64,000 nucleotides of DNA from the NCBI GenBank assembly GCA_037355855.1, contig CM074763.1:2232001-2296000 (forward strand). Direction: 5' to 3'. Positions 1 through 10,600 of the stretch are shown here, in pieces. Within the stretch, counting starts at the first letter, position 1; each line of letters opens with the position of its first letter. The notes below the pieces were generated by a model. That model had not been told where the DNA came from and did no database searches. It saw nothing but the letters and a program-made list of their open reading frames with translations. Origin of the DNA: Pseudo-nitzschia pungens (taxonomy: Eukaryota > Bacillariophyta > Bacillariophyceae > Bacillariales > Bacillariaceae). A program made the position numbers and the translations under genes.

Positions 1-138
1 GCATTATAGTTTAAAGTGTTGTAAACAAGAATATTCAATAAAAATGAGGTTTTGAATGAGTCTAAAGTCATCTATTACTGATACCAGATTGTAGGCCATT
101 TTTTTCTTCAGACGTGCTTGGTACGACGTACAAATTGT

Positions 139-214
139 CAGTCATGCACCCAGCTCGCCAGTCATGCACCCAACTTCGCCAGTCATGCACCAAAATTTGC
201 CAGTCATGCACCCA
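139..214. repeat. Short tandem repeat, 20-21 bp unit, 4 copies
   Basis: The core CAGTCATGCACCCA begins at 139, 159, 180 and 201. It is separated by variable 6-7 base linkers (GCTCGC, ACTTCGC, AATTTGC). The repeat is short and has no coding sense. It lies just upstream of a cluster of miniature transposons. Confidence 0.85.
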
Positions 215-289
215 AAAAGGCCGTAAATGAATCATATGTTTTATACCTAAGACGGGTATCTTCCAAGAAAAAAGCCTAAAAAAGGCCTA

Positions 290-375
290 CAGCTGTCCTC
301 AAGTCCACGTAGAAATTAGTTATAACAAAGGTACGTAGAACCGACGGACAGCTATTAGGAATTTTGTAGTAACAG
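290..375. mobile_element. Hairpin MITE, subfamily A, copy 1
   Basis: This is a palindromic miniature element of about 85 bp. Its arm starts CAGCTGTCCTCAAGTCC and its other end reads GGACAGCTATTAGGAATTTTG. It is nearly identical to the copy at 5175-5262 and is related to the copies at 416-516 and 57516-57614. The left terminal repeat is degraded, because the expected ACAAAATTCCTAA is missing. No coding capacity is seen. Another copy begins about 45 bp downstream. Confidence 0.7.
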
Positions 376-415
376 ATAAGATTACCGTACAGAGCTGTTA
401 TATCACCTCTCTAGA

Positions 416-516
416 GCTTACTACGGAATTCTTATCAGCTGTCCCCCGGCTTCCGTAGAAATGAGTAGTTGGGGATGTAGAACTGGGGGACAGCTGATAG
501 GAATTTTGTAGTAACA
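416..516. mobile_element. Hairpin MITE, subfamily B, copy 1
   Basis: A roughly 95-bp palindrome. The left arm contains TTATCAGCTGTCCCCCGG and the right arm GGGGGACAGCTGATAGGAAT. The loop is GTAGAAATGAGTAGTTGGGG. It matches the copy at 57516-57614 in reverse orientation at roughly 90% by eye. It is a non-coding miniature inverted-repeat element. Confidence 0.75.
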
Positions 517-536
517 GTAATTAATTGAATAATGCA

Positions 537-1255
537 CTGGAGCGCCCGGTAATAACAATTTTTCGGGGAAAAAAAATGAAGGTGGGCTTATTGTTTGATT
601 GACACGCTCAATAAAAATCAGATCGGCAATAATAAAATAGCTGAACCGAAATAAAAATTAGGGAAACACGTGCCAATCTGAAGAACATTAATGAAAAAAT
701 CTGATTTTGATTCGCAGAATTAATCGTTATTAATTAAAATAAATAAAAATTAAAAATCAAAAATAAAAATTAATTAATATCAAAAATTAAAAATTAAAAT
801 TAATTAATATTAATTAATATTAAAAAAATTAAAAATCAAAAATTAATTAACGAATATCATTTAATTTTTTTTGATAACCCCCTTGAGATAATGCTATTGT
901 GTTCCTTGTTGCTGACGGACCTTCAGGGCAATATTAAAAAATTAAAACAAGAACGTATTAATTAATTTTTGATTTTTAATTTTTTTTAATATTAATTAAT
1001 ATTAATTTTTGATTTTTAATATTTATTAATTTTAATTTTTAATTTTTGATATTTATTAATTTTAATTAACAATAATATATTCTGCGAATCAGAATTAGAT
1101 TTATTACTAGTGTTGTTTATTTTGTTATACTAATTTTTTATTTCCATTTAGCTTTTATATTATTGCCGCTTTAATTTTTTATGAGCCTGACAGTCAATAA
1201 TTCCCTCTCGATTTCTTTTTTTTCCGCGAAAAATAGTCATTACCGGGCGCTCCTG
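537..1255. mobile_element. Fold-back / long-TIR non-autonomous element, about 0.72 kb
   Basis: The ends are inverted copies of GGAGCGCCCGGTAAT (left at 539, right ending at 1253). The inverted similarity continues inward for about 130 bp on each side, for example CGGCAATAATA in both arms, and reappears around TTGATTCGCAGAATTA near 709 and its complement near 1080. The middle is almost pure A/T made of TTAATTAAT and AAAAATTAAAAAT units, which also pair. There is no open reading frame. A target-site duplication is not clear; TA abuts only the right end. The class (Tc1/mariner- or MULE-derived) cannot be decided by eye. Confidence 0.6.
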
Positions 1256-1517
1256 TAATTACGTATTCTTAAAAGTAACACGGACAGCAATTAATCCTCT
1301 GTTTTGGAGTTTTCTCATCGAGTTTTCTCACACAATTTAAAAAATACAGTAACTTTTTACAGAAATTGAGATTGAAATTACGAAAAAGAATACTACTCCG
1401 CAATAATTTATTTCAGGTACGGTAACTTAGTCCTGCGTCCTGGAAAACCATCCTATTCATTACTTATTATTTTGACAGCTCCGGAATCTTTGCGGTAGAA
1501 AGGGCGACACGGATGCA

Positions 1518-2547
1518 ATGGAACTCTCGAAATCGGAGCAGTATGATGAAGGTTCGGTGTCATGGTTGCGTTACAAAGATGTACTAGGTAATGGTTGGAA
1601 ACCCTACCGGAATGCATCTATTGAAATGGTACCGGCAAAGGTTCGCAGTAGCTTTGGGAACGGCACGAACGACTTCACTCCTGTTTCAGAGGTGGTTGCT
1701 TCAAGGATGAAGGCTCGAGAAGCTATTGCCAATGGTAAATTAACTACAGATGTTGCAAATGATTCTATCACTGTGGATTTTCAGAGTGAAGGAGGGCGTG
1801 GAAACAGAAACACATCCCAGAACCGATCGCTCCGAGAGTCGTCGGAGGACGAAGAGAAGCCGGAGCGAGAGGATCTTCCAGACATCATCACACTACTTCA
1901 GCGAGAGGATTTCAGCATTGAAGACTTTCTTCAAGAACACAAAACTCAACAAATGAACATAATCAACGATCATGCGATCAAAAGTGGTAGTAATTCCATC
2001 CTTTCGGTCGATGCGAACGGTTTGGAAAAAATTACAAACAATAATGACACCGCAATGCCTTCCGGGACTTCTACAAAAGCGAAAACAAAAATGGTAACTC
2101 GAGTCCAGGAAATGGCGGGGAAACCAAAAAGTTCGAATGATTCTCCTGCGACCGAGAAAAAACGAAGCTCAAATCGGAAGAAGAATAGGTACGAACTCCA
2201 ATGGGATGACATGTTCCAGAAGCTTCGGGCCTACAAGGAAAAGAACGGATCAACGATTGTCCCCCGCCGCTATGAACCCTTTCCGGCCCTCGGAACCTGG
2301 GTCGCGACTCAGCGTCGGAGGTGCACTAGGAAGGATCGGATGAAGAAATTGAACGCCATTGGTTTTATTTGGGAGGTCAAGGATTCCAAACAATCCCCAG
2401 CTTGTTGCAAACATTGCCAAGCTTTCAAACAAACCCAAGCTCGCAAACTGGGTTTCTTTCCATCGGATCACTTGTGCGCAAAAGGATCGCATGGAACGAC
2501 TGAATGAGATAGGGTTTGAATGGGAATGTATAAATTTACATGGGTGA
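1518..2547 (+). CDS. Helicase-associated (HA) repeat protein, frame-broken near 2376-2400
   Basis: The first frame runs 1518-2507 (329 aa). Residues 1-220 are low-complexity and acidic/basic and are not recognised. Residues about 226-286 form one HA repeat, visible as QWDDMFQKLRAY, VPRRY, LGTWVATQRR and LNAIGFIWE. This repeat is very common in diatom proteins of unknown role and is sometimes attached to SNF2-type helicases; no helicase domain is present here. The second half of a further HA repeat (KPKLANWV, RMERLNEIGFEWE) lies in the +1 frame and ends at the stop at 2547. A single extra base near 2376-2400 would explain this. A GT..AG interval 2376-2400 or 2376-2421 would also restore frame but is too short for a normal intron. 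The N-terminus may be incomplete. Function is unknown; nucleic-acid binding is only an inference. Confidence 0.55.
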
Positions 2548-3246
2548 CTAAGAATAACCAAAACGATTCTAGTTGATAATAAATTTCCAATACGGTAGTG
2601 AATCCATGTGTTATCCAGATTTCCTATGCGAAACAGGCAAAAGCTTTGTCGTCTGAGTTGCTAAGAGATGAGTTCACAGATACAAAACCATAGGTAGATT
2701 TTAGATCTAGTATGAATCCTACTAGTAATGGTAGGGCCTACTAGCATCCTGTCTAGCATCCTGTTTTGTATCCTGGTGTTTAGTATACCCCTTTTGCTTT
2801 TACAGTTCCGTCTATATCTTAGCATTCTGTCTATCTTATAACATAGGGCTGCTACTAATAGTTGGGGTATGTAGATCTGGTGACCGCTCCTGAGGTAAGC
2901 TTTACATATACCGTACAACTCCACACGCTTACCGGAGCGCCAATACACAACGATTCATTCTGACCCACGTGAAAACTCATATTTTATCAAAAACAGGGCC
3001 CAGGAACAAAAAACACATGATACTTTTGATCATTGCACAATACACATCACTGTAGGTATTGATACATGCTTCAGATCAGTCTCGTGGAAGACTCACTCTC
3101 TAATCAAGGCGGTTCACACCCATCGGACCATATTCGACACGGTACAATACATGTAGCATTGAACACTCTGAACTACAGACCATTCTTCCACTTTTGAACA
3201 TTGCAAATTATTAGAAATTTAACATTGACTGCATATCTGTTAGACT
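2548..3246. other. Intergenic, no gene seen
   Basis: A spacer between the HA-domain gene and the 3' end of the kelch gene. It has scattered stops in all frames and no RNA gene or repeat family recognised. Confidence 0.6.
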
Positions 3247-4727
3247 TTAGAGCAGCGACCAAACCACCGCCAATGCGGTGACCATCGTCATGGCCTTGGC
3301 AGAAAGAAACGTGCTAGAGATAGTACCACTGACACCGCTGTCGGAATCAAGAGGAGTCTCAGAATCAAAGTCCGTGTTTTCGTTGTTAAGGATGCTGCCA
3401 CTGGCACCGCTGTCCGAAGCAAGAATAGTCTCCGAATAAAGAGCCGTGACTTCGTTTGTGGTTGGAAAACATTTGCAGGATTCGTCGAAGGAAGTCTGTC
3501 CCCCAAAGGCAAAGGCAACTCCCGTTGGAGTCCAAGAAGCGGCCGAAAACCGAAAACGGAATTCTGGAATGGTTGCAACGTCGACCCATTCGGCAGCACC
3601 ATTTGCAGACGTGTATTCCAGGGCTTCCACGTCGTTGACAGCGAGCGCCTGGTGGCTCAGTGGTGGGACCAGCTCCGGCGCCGCGCACTGGTCTGGGTGA
3701 TTAACCTCCCCTCCAATTGAAAAAATGGTTCCTGAGGCTTCAACTAAGGCCCCGTCGCCCCGGGCTTTCAGAAGGTTGCCTGAACTTGTCCACGTGTCGT
3801 TTTCGAAGTCATAAACCTCGGCGCTAGTCAGCGGTTGACACATTCCGGAAAATCCTCCGGCCACGTACGCTTTAGTACCATCCCCTGAGGAAACGGCGTG
3901 GATGTCGCCTCGCTGAGATTTCAAATCAGCACGACGGGTGATGGCCAGTGGTGCGGACGCGGAGGAGGACGCCAGAGCGGCTGCCGTCTGGAAGCTAAAG
4001 GTTGTTGCAAGAGCATCCGGAGCGAAATATTGCTGATTGTATCCACCTACCACGTAGATAGTGGAGCCGTCGGCATTCGCGAAGGCCCCGTTGTCGCTGG
4101 TGAGGTAGGCTTCCGGAAGGGTTCCGACGGTCGACCACGTATCTGTAGATGGATCATAGACCTATGAGAAGAAGCAAGAATGAAGGTATTGTAAGAAGCG
4201 CAAACCAGAAAACAAAACGAAGGCGAGAACGGCTTCAACTCCGGAGATACGGAATTCCCCACCACATGGTTCGCGCCACACCACGTGTCACAATCACTCA
4301 CATCGACTTCGGCAATTATCGAGTCCTCGGGGATCGACCTTCCACCGATCAGCCACAACTTTCCGGCGGCAGATACAGCCGCGTGCCGATAGCGAGGGCG
4401 GGGCATTTGGGCTTTGGTTTCGAATGACTTAGTGTCAAAAGCAAAAAGTTGATCGGAATACGATTCGCACAAGAAATAATCCAATTCCAAACCGTCGGCA
4501 TCCACGTAGGTATTTCCGTTGGGAGAATTGCAGCCACCAGCGATGTAAATGGCCGCGTCGGAGGAACCACTTGCAGGAACGTAGGTCGAAGAGTGGTCGG
4601 AGACGTGGATCGGAAGCTTTATGTCGGGCAAAACCTTCCAGATAGGGACTGCTGCTTGGACAGAAAGAAGAAGCGATGCGGCGAGAACAAGCTTCATGAT
4701 AATGCGTCGATAAGAATAAATAGTCAA
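3247..4727 (-). CDS. Secreted/surface kelch-repeat protein, two exons
   Basis: Exon 1 runs from 4727 down to about 4263 and exon 2 from 4161 to 3247. The intron 4162-4262 (101 nt) has GT..AG on the minus strand, and both exons are phase 0 at the junction; a donor three bases earlier (4265) is equally possible. The better start is the second Met at 4697, giving MKLVLAASLLLSVQA, a clear signal peptide. Kelch blades are visible as IYIAGGCNSP, LWLIGGRS, VYDPSTDTW, VVGGYN, AYVAGG, YDFENDTWTSSG, FSIGGE and AFAFGG, indicating a beta-propeller. The last about 20 residues (MTMVTALAVVWSLL) are hydrophobic after a Ser/Asp-rich linker, like a GPI-anchor signal or terminal membrane anchor. A role in adhesion or protein binding at the cell surface is inferred; the ligand is unknown. 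Confidence 0.8.
4162..4262 (-). other. Intron of the kelch gene
   Basis: On the minus strand the donor is GTGGGG (or GTGGTG three bases earlier) and the acceptor CTCATAG. Removal joins CDTWCGANH to VYDPSTDTW, which completes a canonical kelch blade. It contains in-frame stops, so translation without splicing would truncate the protein. Confidence 0.75.
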
Positions 4728-5174
4728 GTTCTTGTGGAAAGATTGAATGCGAGGAAATATCCCGGGTTCTAAACAGTTTTCAACCAGGAAATCTGCTGTT
4801 GTAGATGGATCTGGAGGAGATAGAGCAAAGGGCGCGTTGAAAAGAAACTCGGGGAAGGAACACGTCCGACTGGCTATATTATTATGGTGAACACGATGCT
4901 GGTGCTTTTGCTTGAACTAACTAGTTCAAGATAGTTGCGATAGCTACTGGTGGTAGTAATCAAGGAGCTTTAGATTGGTTCGGGTTGCAGCGTAATCTTA
5001 TGATGTACCAGAATGAATCGAACTTTTTGACACCTATTGTTTTGAAGATACTGTACCATTTTTTTTTCATCTCAATCAAAAAATCAATCAATCAGGTGGT
5101 GAGATTTGTGTTGTTGATCGATTGGTTGATGTTTCTTTTGGACTTCTCTTCCTAAGATACTACTACCGGTACGT

Positions 5175-5262
5175 ACAAAATTCCTAACAGCTGTCCTCAA
5201 GTCCACGTAGAAATTAGTACATACGTGCGTAGAACCAACGGGCAGCTGTTAGGAATTTTGTT
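5175..5262. mobile_element. Hairpin MITE, subfamily A, copy 2
   Basis: An 88-bp element with perfect 19-bp terminal inverted repeats, ACAAAATTCCTAACAGCTG at the left and its complement at the right. The inner segment CTCAAGTCCACGTAGAAATT is shared with the copy at 290-375. It is the best preserved copy of this subfamily in the window. Non-coding. Confidence 0.85.
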
Positions 5263-6130
5263 ACCAAGGACCGACTTTGTGCACAGTCAGGTTAAGGTTA
5301 CTGTAAGGTTAAGATCTTACTTATCCGAGTATTCGTGGTTGAGGACAAAAGCCTCCAGTTGACGGATGTTGTTCGAACGATTGAAGAATCCACCTGTCTG
5401 CGGGACCAAAAAAATGTTTTCAGATTATTTTGAATTCGCGTTGTATGAAGTAAATTACGGGTACAGTTATCTTTTACCATTACGCAGTAAGTTACTGGCA
5501 GGCACGTAACGGGAGGTTCCCGATACGAAAATACAAAATCTGATGTGTGGCTAATAAGATTACGAAACATTGTACGGTACAAACCGCAAATCGTACAATT
5601 CTGAGCCACAATTTAAGTAAGGTTAATTACGGCAGCCAAACCGAACGCACCACTTTTTCAAACCGTACAGTATTTGCACCACTTTTTTCAATCAACGATC
5701 AATCGTTTTTTCTGCTTTTGCTCTTTTGCGTGAAGCGCGTGGTACTAATTTAGAGTTACATCTACAGGCAATGCCGGCTCAAAGCTGTCACTCGAAAACA
5801 CCCCTTTTTTTACCCTTTTTCTCTGTTCGGGAGCTTACTAAGGGAAGAATAAGCAAAGTTGTTTCAAAGTGAATATAGAACATTGTAATGTAGAGTGTTA
5901 GCTAACAGACAATATATTTACTTTGAACACAGGTGGTGTATGTGCGGAGATATTCTTGCCAAACCCAAAGATGCTGTCACTCCACGTGATCCATTTTGGT
6001 AAACGTGATCCATTTAACTTTTTGACGGGTAAGGTTACAGTAATGATCATAGATGAGGTGAAAGTATCATCATCTGTTGTTATTCATATGTGAGGGTCAG
6101 AATCGTTGGATTTGCGTAAACCTAGTTCAT

Positions 6131-6177
6131 TTTTGGTTCGCAGTGGACCAGTCTCAATTGTTATCGGACTCGTAGTA
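6131..6177. mobile_element. Relic end of the Tc1/mariner-type transposon seen at 46220-50844
   Basis: The segment ends GACCAGTCTCAATTGTTATC GGACTCGTAG followed by TA, which matches the outermost 30 bases of the right terminal inverted repeat of the large element, in the same orientation. The preceding TTTTGGTTCGCAGTGG is diverged from TTTTTGGCTCATAATC. No matching left end was found nearby, so this is a solo end or the edge of a decayed or non-autonomous copy. A different MITE is inserted at its terminal TA. Confidence 0.75.
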
Positions 6178-6587
6178 CCTGTTTAGTGGTTAAATACAGT
6201 CGGTCACGTAGAAAATGTATAATCCTACAATCACGTCAGTGCAAAATTTTAACACATAAATCCTGAACCTGTCTGACCTTCTATAATTGACACACTCGAC
6301 TGCTTTTTCTTTCCCGCTTCGACCTGAAATACCCTGAAGTAGCAATTAACGGCTTTGAAGCTCAGAACCCACTGGATCAATCGTTCCCAAACTTGGAAGT
6401 CTTTTAGATCTCATTTTAAGGATGGTGGGGATTATGTCCACAGTTTCAAACACATGGTTAGTTCCTGCTGAGATAATGAGGTCGGACTGGTTCCTCGTTT
6501 CATGGGGGTCCCAATTTTGTACCATTTTCTATGTCAGCTCATAACCTATTCCAAAAAGAGTAGTACTGTATTTAGCCACTAAACTGG
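6178..6587. mobile_element. TA-flanked MITE, 410 bp
   Basis: The left end CCTGTTTAGTGGTTAAATAC is mirrored by a right end whose complement reads CCAGTTTAGTGGCTAAATAC, 18 of 20 identical. Both ends abut TA (6176-6177 and 6588-6589), the target duplication expected of Tc1/mariner transposition. Similarity continues weakly inward (GTAGAAAATG and its complement). There is no reading frame of note, so it would need a transposase in trans. Confidence 0.65.
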
Positions 6588-6886
6588 TACAGGTAAACCT
6601 TACCAGTTTTGAAATCTATCGAGAACTTTTTTATAGAGATTCCCCCTTCGTAAGACATTTCAAAATTCATCTTTGAAAGGAGTGAAGTGGACTGAAAAAC
6701 GTAACGTCACTTAAAGATTGATAACGATATATGCTCCGATGAATGACCGTCGTCATATCTATGCCTTATTTTCGACAACATGCTGTACTCAAGAGGGGCT
6801 TGTTAATTGGGCCAAATATAAGTGTTAAATACTCCAGTGAGGCTCTACTCCCGTTTACCAGCACTGAATTACTTTTCATAAAATTA

Positions 6887-7181
6887 GTGGAGTTGTAAGT
6901 GATTATCCTTAACTCTTGTAGAAATTTACAATGGAACTTTAACTCCCTTAAGAAGAGAAACTGGGGTTTGGTAAAAACAAAGATTTACTGTTTTTAATGC
7001 ATAGAGCTGGTAGGATTTCAACGCTTAGATTGCTGGTAGTTCTTTGTTATGAATATAGATATTTTTACTGTTTTGAATGAGAAATAGCTTTATTAATTGA
7101 TAGGTTTTTGAATCAATTGGCATATTTCATAGAGTTTAGTATTACTTAAATAGAGGCCATGATGGCGGAATACAACTCCAC
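6887..7181. mobile_element. Possible TA-flanked MITE, 295 bp
   Basis: GTGGAGTTGTA at 6887 is repeated inverted as TACAACTCCAC ending at 7181, and both are bordered by TA. The inverted repeat is only 11 bp, so a chance match is not excluded. The interior is AT-rich and non-coding. Confidence 0.4.
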
Positions 7182-7634
7182 TACCCCCCGAGGTCCAATT
7201 GATTATTGCATCCGCCTTTTTTAAACTCTTTGGCACATCCTACGGTAAGACCTTAATTACGGTATGTTTGTTTTTTAACAAAAAAAAGAAAATATGTTCG
7301 TTTTCGTTGACCAGAAATAACTCCCCATCTCCTCTTCTCTGTTTTTACTATCGTCTAGTTGCGGCCCCTGGTCAAAATCGGCAAATGTGCGCTTGTGCAT
7401 TTTTGAGTAATCCTAACTTCTAGTGTATAGATCCAATAGCAACATGTGATGGCTTGTTAGAAAGGTCTCACTCTCCTCTTTCCATAGGTATATGGTTCTA
7501 TAGACTTCAGAGGTGCTCTTGTTGTTGCAAATACTCAACTCAGTTGACGCATGTCGATTTGCTATTGGCGCATATTCGCCGATTTGACCACCGCACATTA
7601 GGTAGCATTCGATTACCTATTCGTTGTCTTCCGC

Positions 7635-10600
7635 TTAGCCCAACTGCATTCCCCGAAGACTTTGCAGAAGCATTTGCAAGGGTCTGCGGAACGGACTATT
7701 TCCCTCTGATGCCATGCGTGCATTTACGTTGGAAACAAGCTGGCCCACAACCTTTGGAACGTGCTGGGCGATGCTCGGATCACTCGGGTTCATGGTCAAA
7801 GCAATTTCTTGCAGCCAGGCCAATTCTATCTTGAGTTCCTGAGCCGATTGGGTGCCCGCCAGGGCAGCGCTGAGTTGTTGCATTAGGCAAATGAGGATGG
7901 GTTGGCTCAAGGCCGGGGTTGGACCCCTCAGTACCGTTTCAAGACTGGATCTTGCAGAGCAATATACTGCCATTTGAGGCGTTGTGGTCGCCACAGCTTT
8001 GGTAAACGCCTCCTCGAATTTCCCCTTGGAAAGCAAGGCGTCAATCTCGTTGCGCGTCTGGAGGAGAGCACTATTTGGATCAGAAGGCCCCGCAGCAACA
8101 GAGGCTGGGGAAGATGTTGCGGAGGCTTGGGCCTGAGCCGCAGCAGCGGCTGCTTGATCTACAACAGTCTTGCGCAAGCCCTGAACTTCCGACGTGAGGG
8201 CATCCAGTTTCGAGGTCATAGCCACCATCTGCTGGGCTAGAGCTGCCAGGGCTTTTGAATTATCCGGGGCCGGCGCTGGGGGCGGAGGCAGCTTCGGCAT
8301 GATGGCTTTGACCTCTTCGAGCACCCGACCCGTGATGCTTTCAAGTGCGGGTACCAGAACGGTTCTGAGGCTGTCAGCAATGGCAGCCTTAAGAGGAGTT
8401 TCGATATCCAGGGCTTCTTTGAGGTCGTCAATATCCACCGATACGCCTTTGCTGCTAAGTGATGCCATCGAGTTGTGCAGAGGCCTAGCCATGCTCGAGA
8501 ATGATTCCTTCACTGCTTTATTGACAGTTGGAACCACCAAGTTGGAGACGGCTTCATCGACAGCCGTCTGGACTTGTTGACGCACGAGCTGAGGGTCGAT
8601 CGAGACAGTTGATGCTCCCGGGACGGGAATTCCAGCCGCGGCCATCAGAGTCGGATCCGATAAGACGGATGGATCGGCCGGAAGCGGGGGGGGAGCGGAC
8701 GAGACAGTAGCCGGCATAGTGGGCAACGGAACCGAGGGAGATACCGCAGAATCCGGATCGCGTTTGAGAATTGTAACCTTTCCATCGGGGAATGGAGACT
8801 TTCTACTGTTGCCGGTACTAGATTTTTGCCCGTTTCCTCTTTTGTTGCTTTGCGCCCGTTTGGGTGAACGACTGGAACGACTTCCCCGAGGGGATTTGTT
8901 GTTGTTTCGGCGAGGAGATTTGCTGCGTGATTTGCTCGATTTTCGATTGTTGCTAATGATTTTGCTGCTGCTGCTGCTGTTGTTGTTGCTGCTGCTGCTG
9001 TTGTTGGCTTTGGTGACGGCTTTGTTGTCGACGAAGGGTTCCCCGCTCATGCTCTTGGCCAGTAGTTCCAGGGGATTCAAGAATTCTTCTCCGGCCAAGT
9101 CGCTGCTTCCGTTCGTTGCCGACTCCGAAGCCGGGGCCACGATTCCGGGAGGCATGGGTAGATCCGAGGGAGCGGGAGGAGTTGGGAGGTCCTCGTCGTC
9201 AACGGTCTTGTCCGCCGAGGGTGCCGAGCCCCCGGCAATGGCACCGAGCCAATTGGCAAAGGGATTGGGAGCTCCCGGAAAGAGGCCAGAAGTGGTTGGA
9301 GTTGGCACGGTGGAAATCGAAGGGGGAACCGGGGACGCATGCCCGCCGTCACCATCGTCGTCCTCATCCACGTCCTCAATGTCGTAATCTTCCTCGTCGT
9401 ATTCGGGTTCGGCGAGGGGGGGATCTGCAAGATCGGGAGATGCCACGTAGGCTCCCTGTAGCGGTTGGACCCGGAAGAGCCCACCGCTGCTGCTTGCCTG
9501 GGCGGATGGAGGAAGCGACATGGTGCTGGTCATGGTGAGACATTGAACGGCCTTCGATTGATAGGCAAAGGCCTTCATGTCAAAACCCGGACCCGACGAT
9601 GAGGACGACGAGGCACCGGTCGCCTCCTTGTCGTCGTCGTTTTCTCCACCTGCCCCGTCTTCTGTCGGCCCGCACACCACACTCCAGGAATAAACCGGAT
9701 GCTTGAGGGAAAAGGGCACCAGGTAATCGACCCCGACACACAGGGGGGACTTGGGTGATGGATGGCTGCTCCCACCGCCGCTGTCACTGGACGACCACTC
9801 GGCTTGGACGTGGAGCGCGTAGAGGGCTCCGGTGTCCCGGCTGCCCAGAACCAAGAAACACGACGGAGGCGCTCCGTTGGTCGGGGAGAGATCGGCCGGC
9901 CCGTAGCTCACGTCCATCACAAAGCTGGAAGGCTTGGTTGCCGCCAGGGAAATCTCTTGCAATTTGGTGGGCAGCACCGGCATCGGCGGTCCGTAGCCCT
10001 TGGTTTGCAGCGCAAAGGCGCTCCAAATGGTCACGGTGGAGTTCGTGCCGGAAGCCGTGGCAAAGCAGGTCGTGAGCACCGAAGTCGTGGAACCGTCCTC
10101 GCTTTTGGTCGTTGTTTGTTGGAATTGATCCACCGATTGCTCGTGTGGCAAAAAGAGGCACCGCGAATGCTCGACGCCGGTTTCGTGGAGCGATGCGAGC
10201 TTTCGGGGAACAACCGAGGAGTCGCCAGAGGCCGTGCTGTCGGCAGCGCCCTTGTCGTTGCCGTCCCCCGCACCGCGCTCCGCGTCGTCGTCTTCACCGT
10301 TCTTGCCCTTGAGATCCCACAACACGATGCTGCCGTCCTTGTGGACACTAAGAACGTGCCTCGTGTCCCGTCCGCTCCAGCACAAATCGACCAGCTGGGC
10401 ATCGGATCCATCGGGTTGCGGGGCTCGCAACTGCAGGGCATCTTCCATGACGCAATAGGGCGAATGCCACTGACAGACGGCGTGTTGTTGCTGCTGCTGC
10501 TGCTGCTGTTTGGCCTTTGGATCCCGGGGCGTGTCGACCAGCTTGGTTTGGATGCGCGTAGTTTCTACCAGCGTGGCTACCTGTTTCTGGCCTTTCGTGG

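Larger units (their letters stand above)
4728..7634. other. Gene-free spacer with MITEs and a transposon relic
   Basis: No supported coding region was found on either strand. The interval contains a hairpin MITE (5175-5262), a relic terminal repeat (6131-6177), two TA-flanked inverted-repeat elements (6178-6587, 6887-7181) and many GTACCGGTAC- or AAGGTTAC-like motifs. Short open frames here are interrupted and have no recognisable domains. Confidence 0.6.

Noticed and set aside
139..214. CRISPR-like spaced repeats
   Set aside because: There are four short 14-base cores with 6-7 base spacers in a eukaryotic nuclear context. This is an ordinary degenerate tandem repeat.
2376..2400. 25-nt GT..AG intron in the HA-domain gene
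   Set aside because: It would restore the frame, but all other introns seen here are 80-176 nt. A single-base insertion is simpler and matches the other frame breaks.
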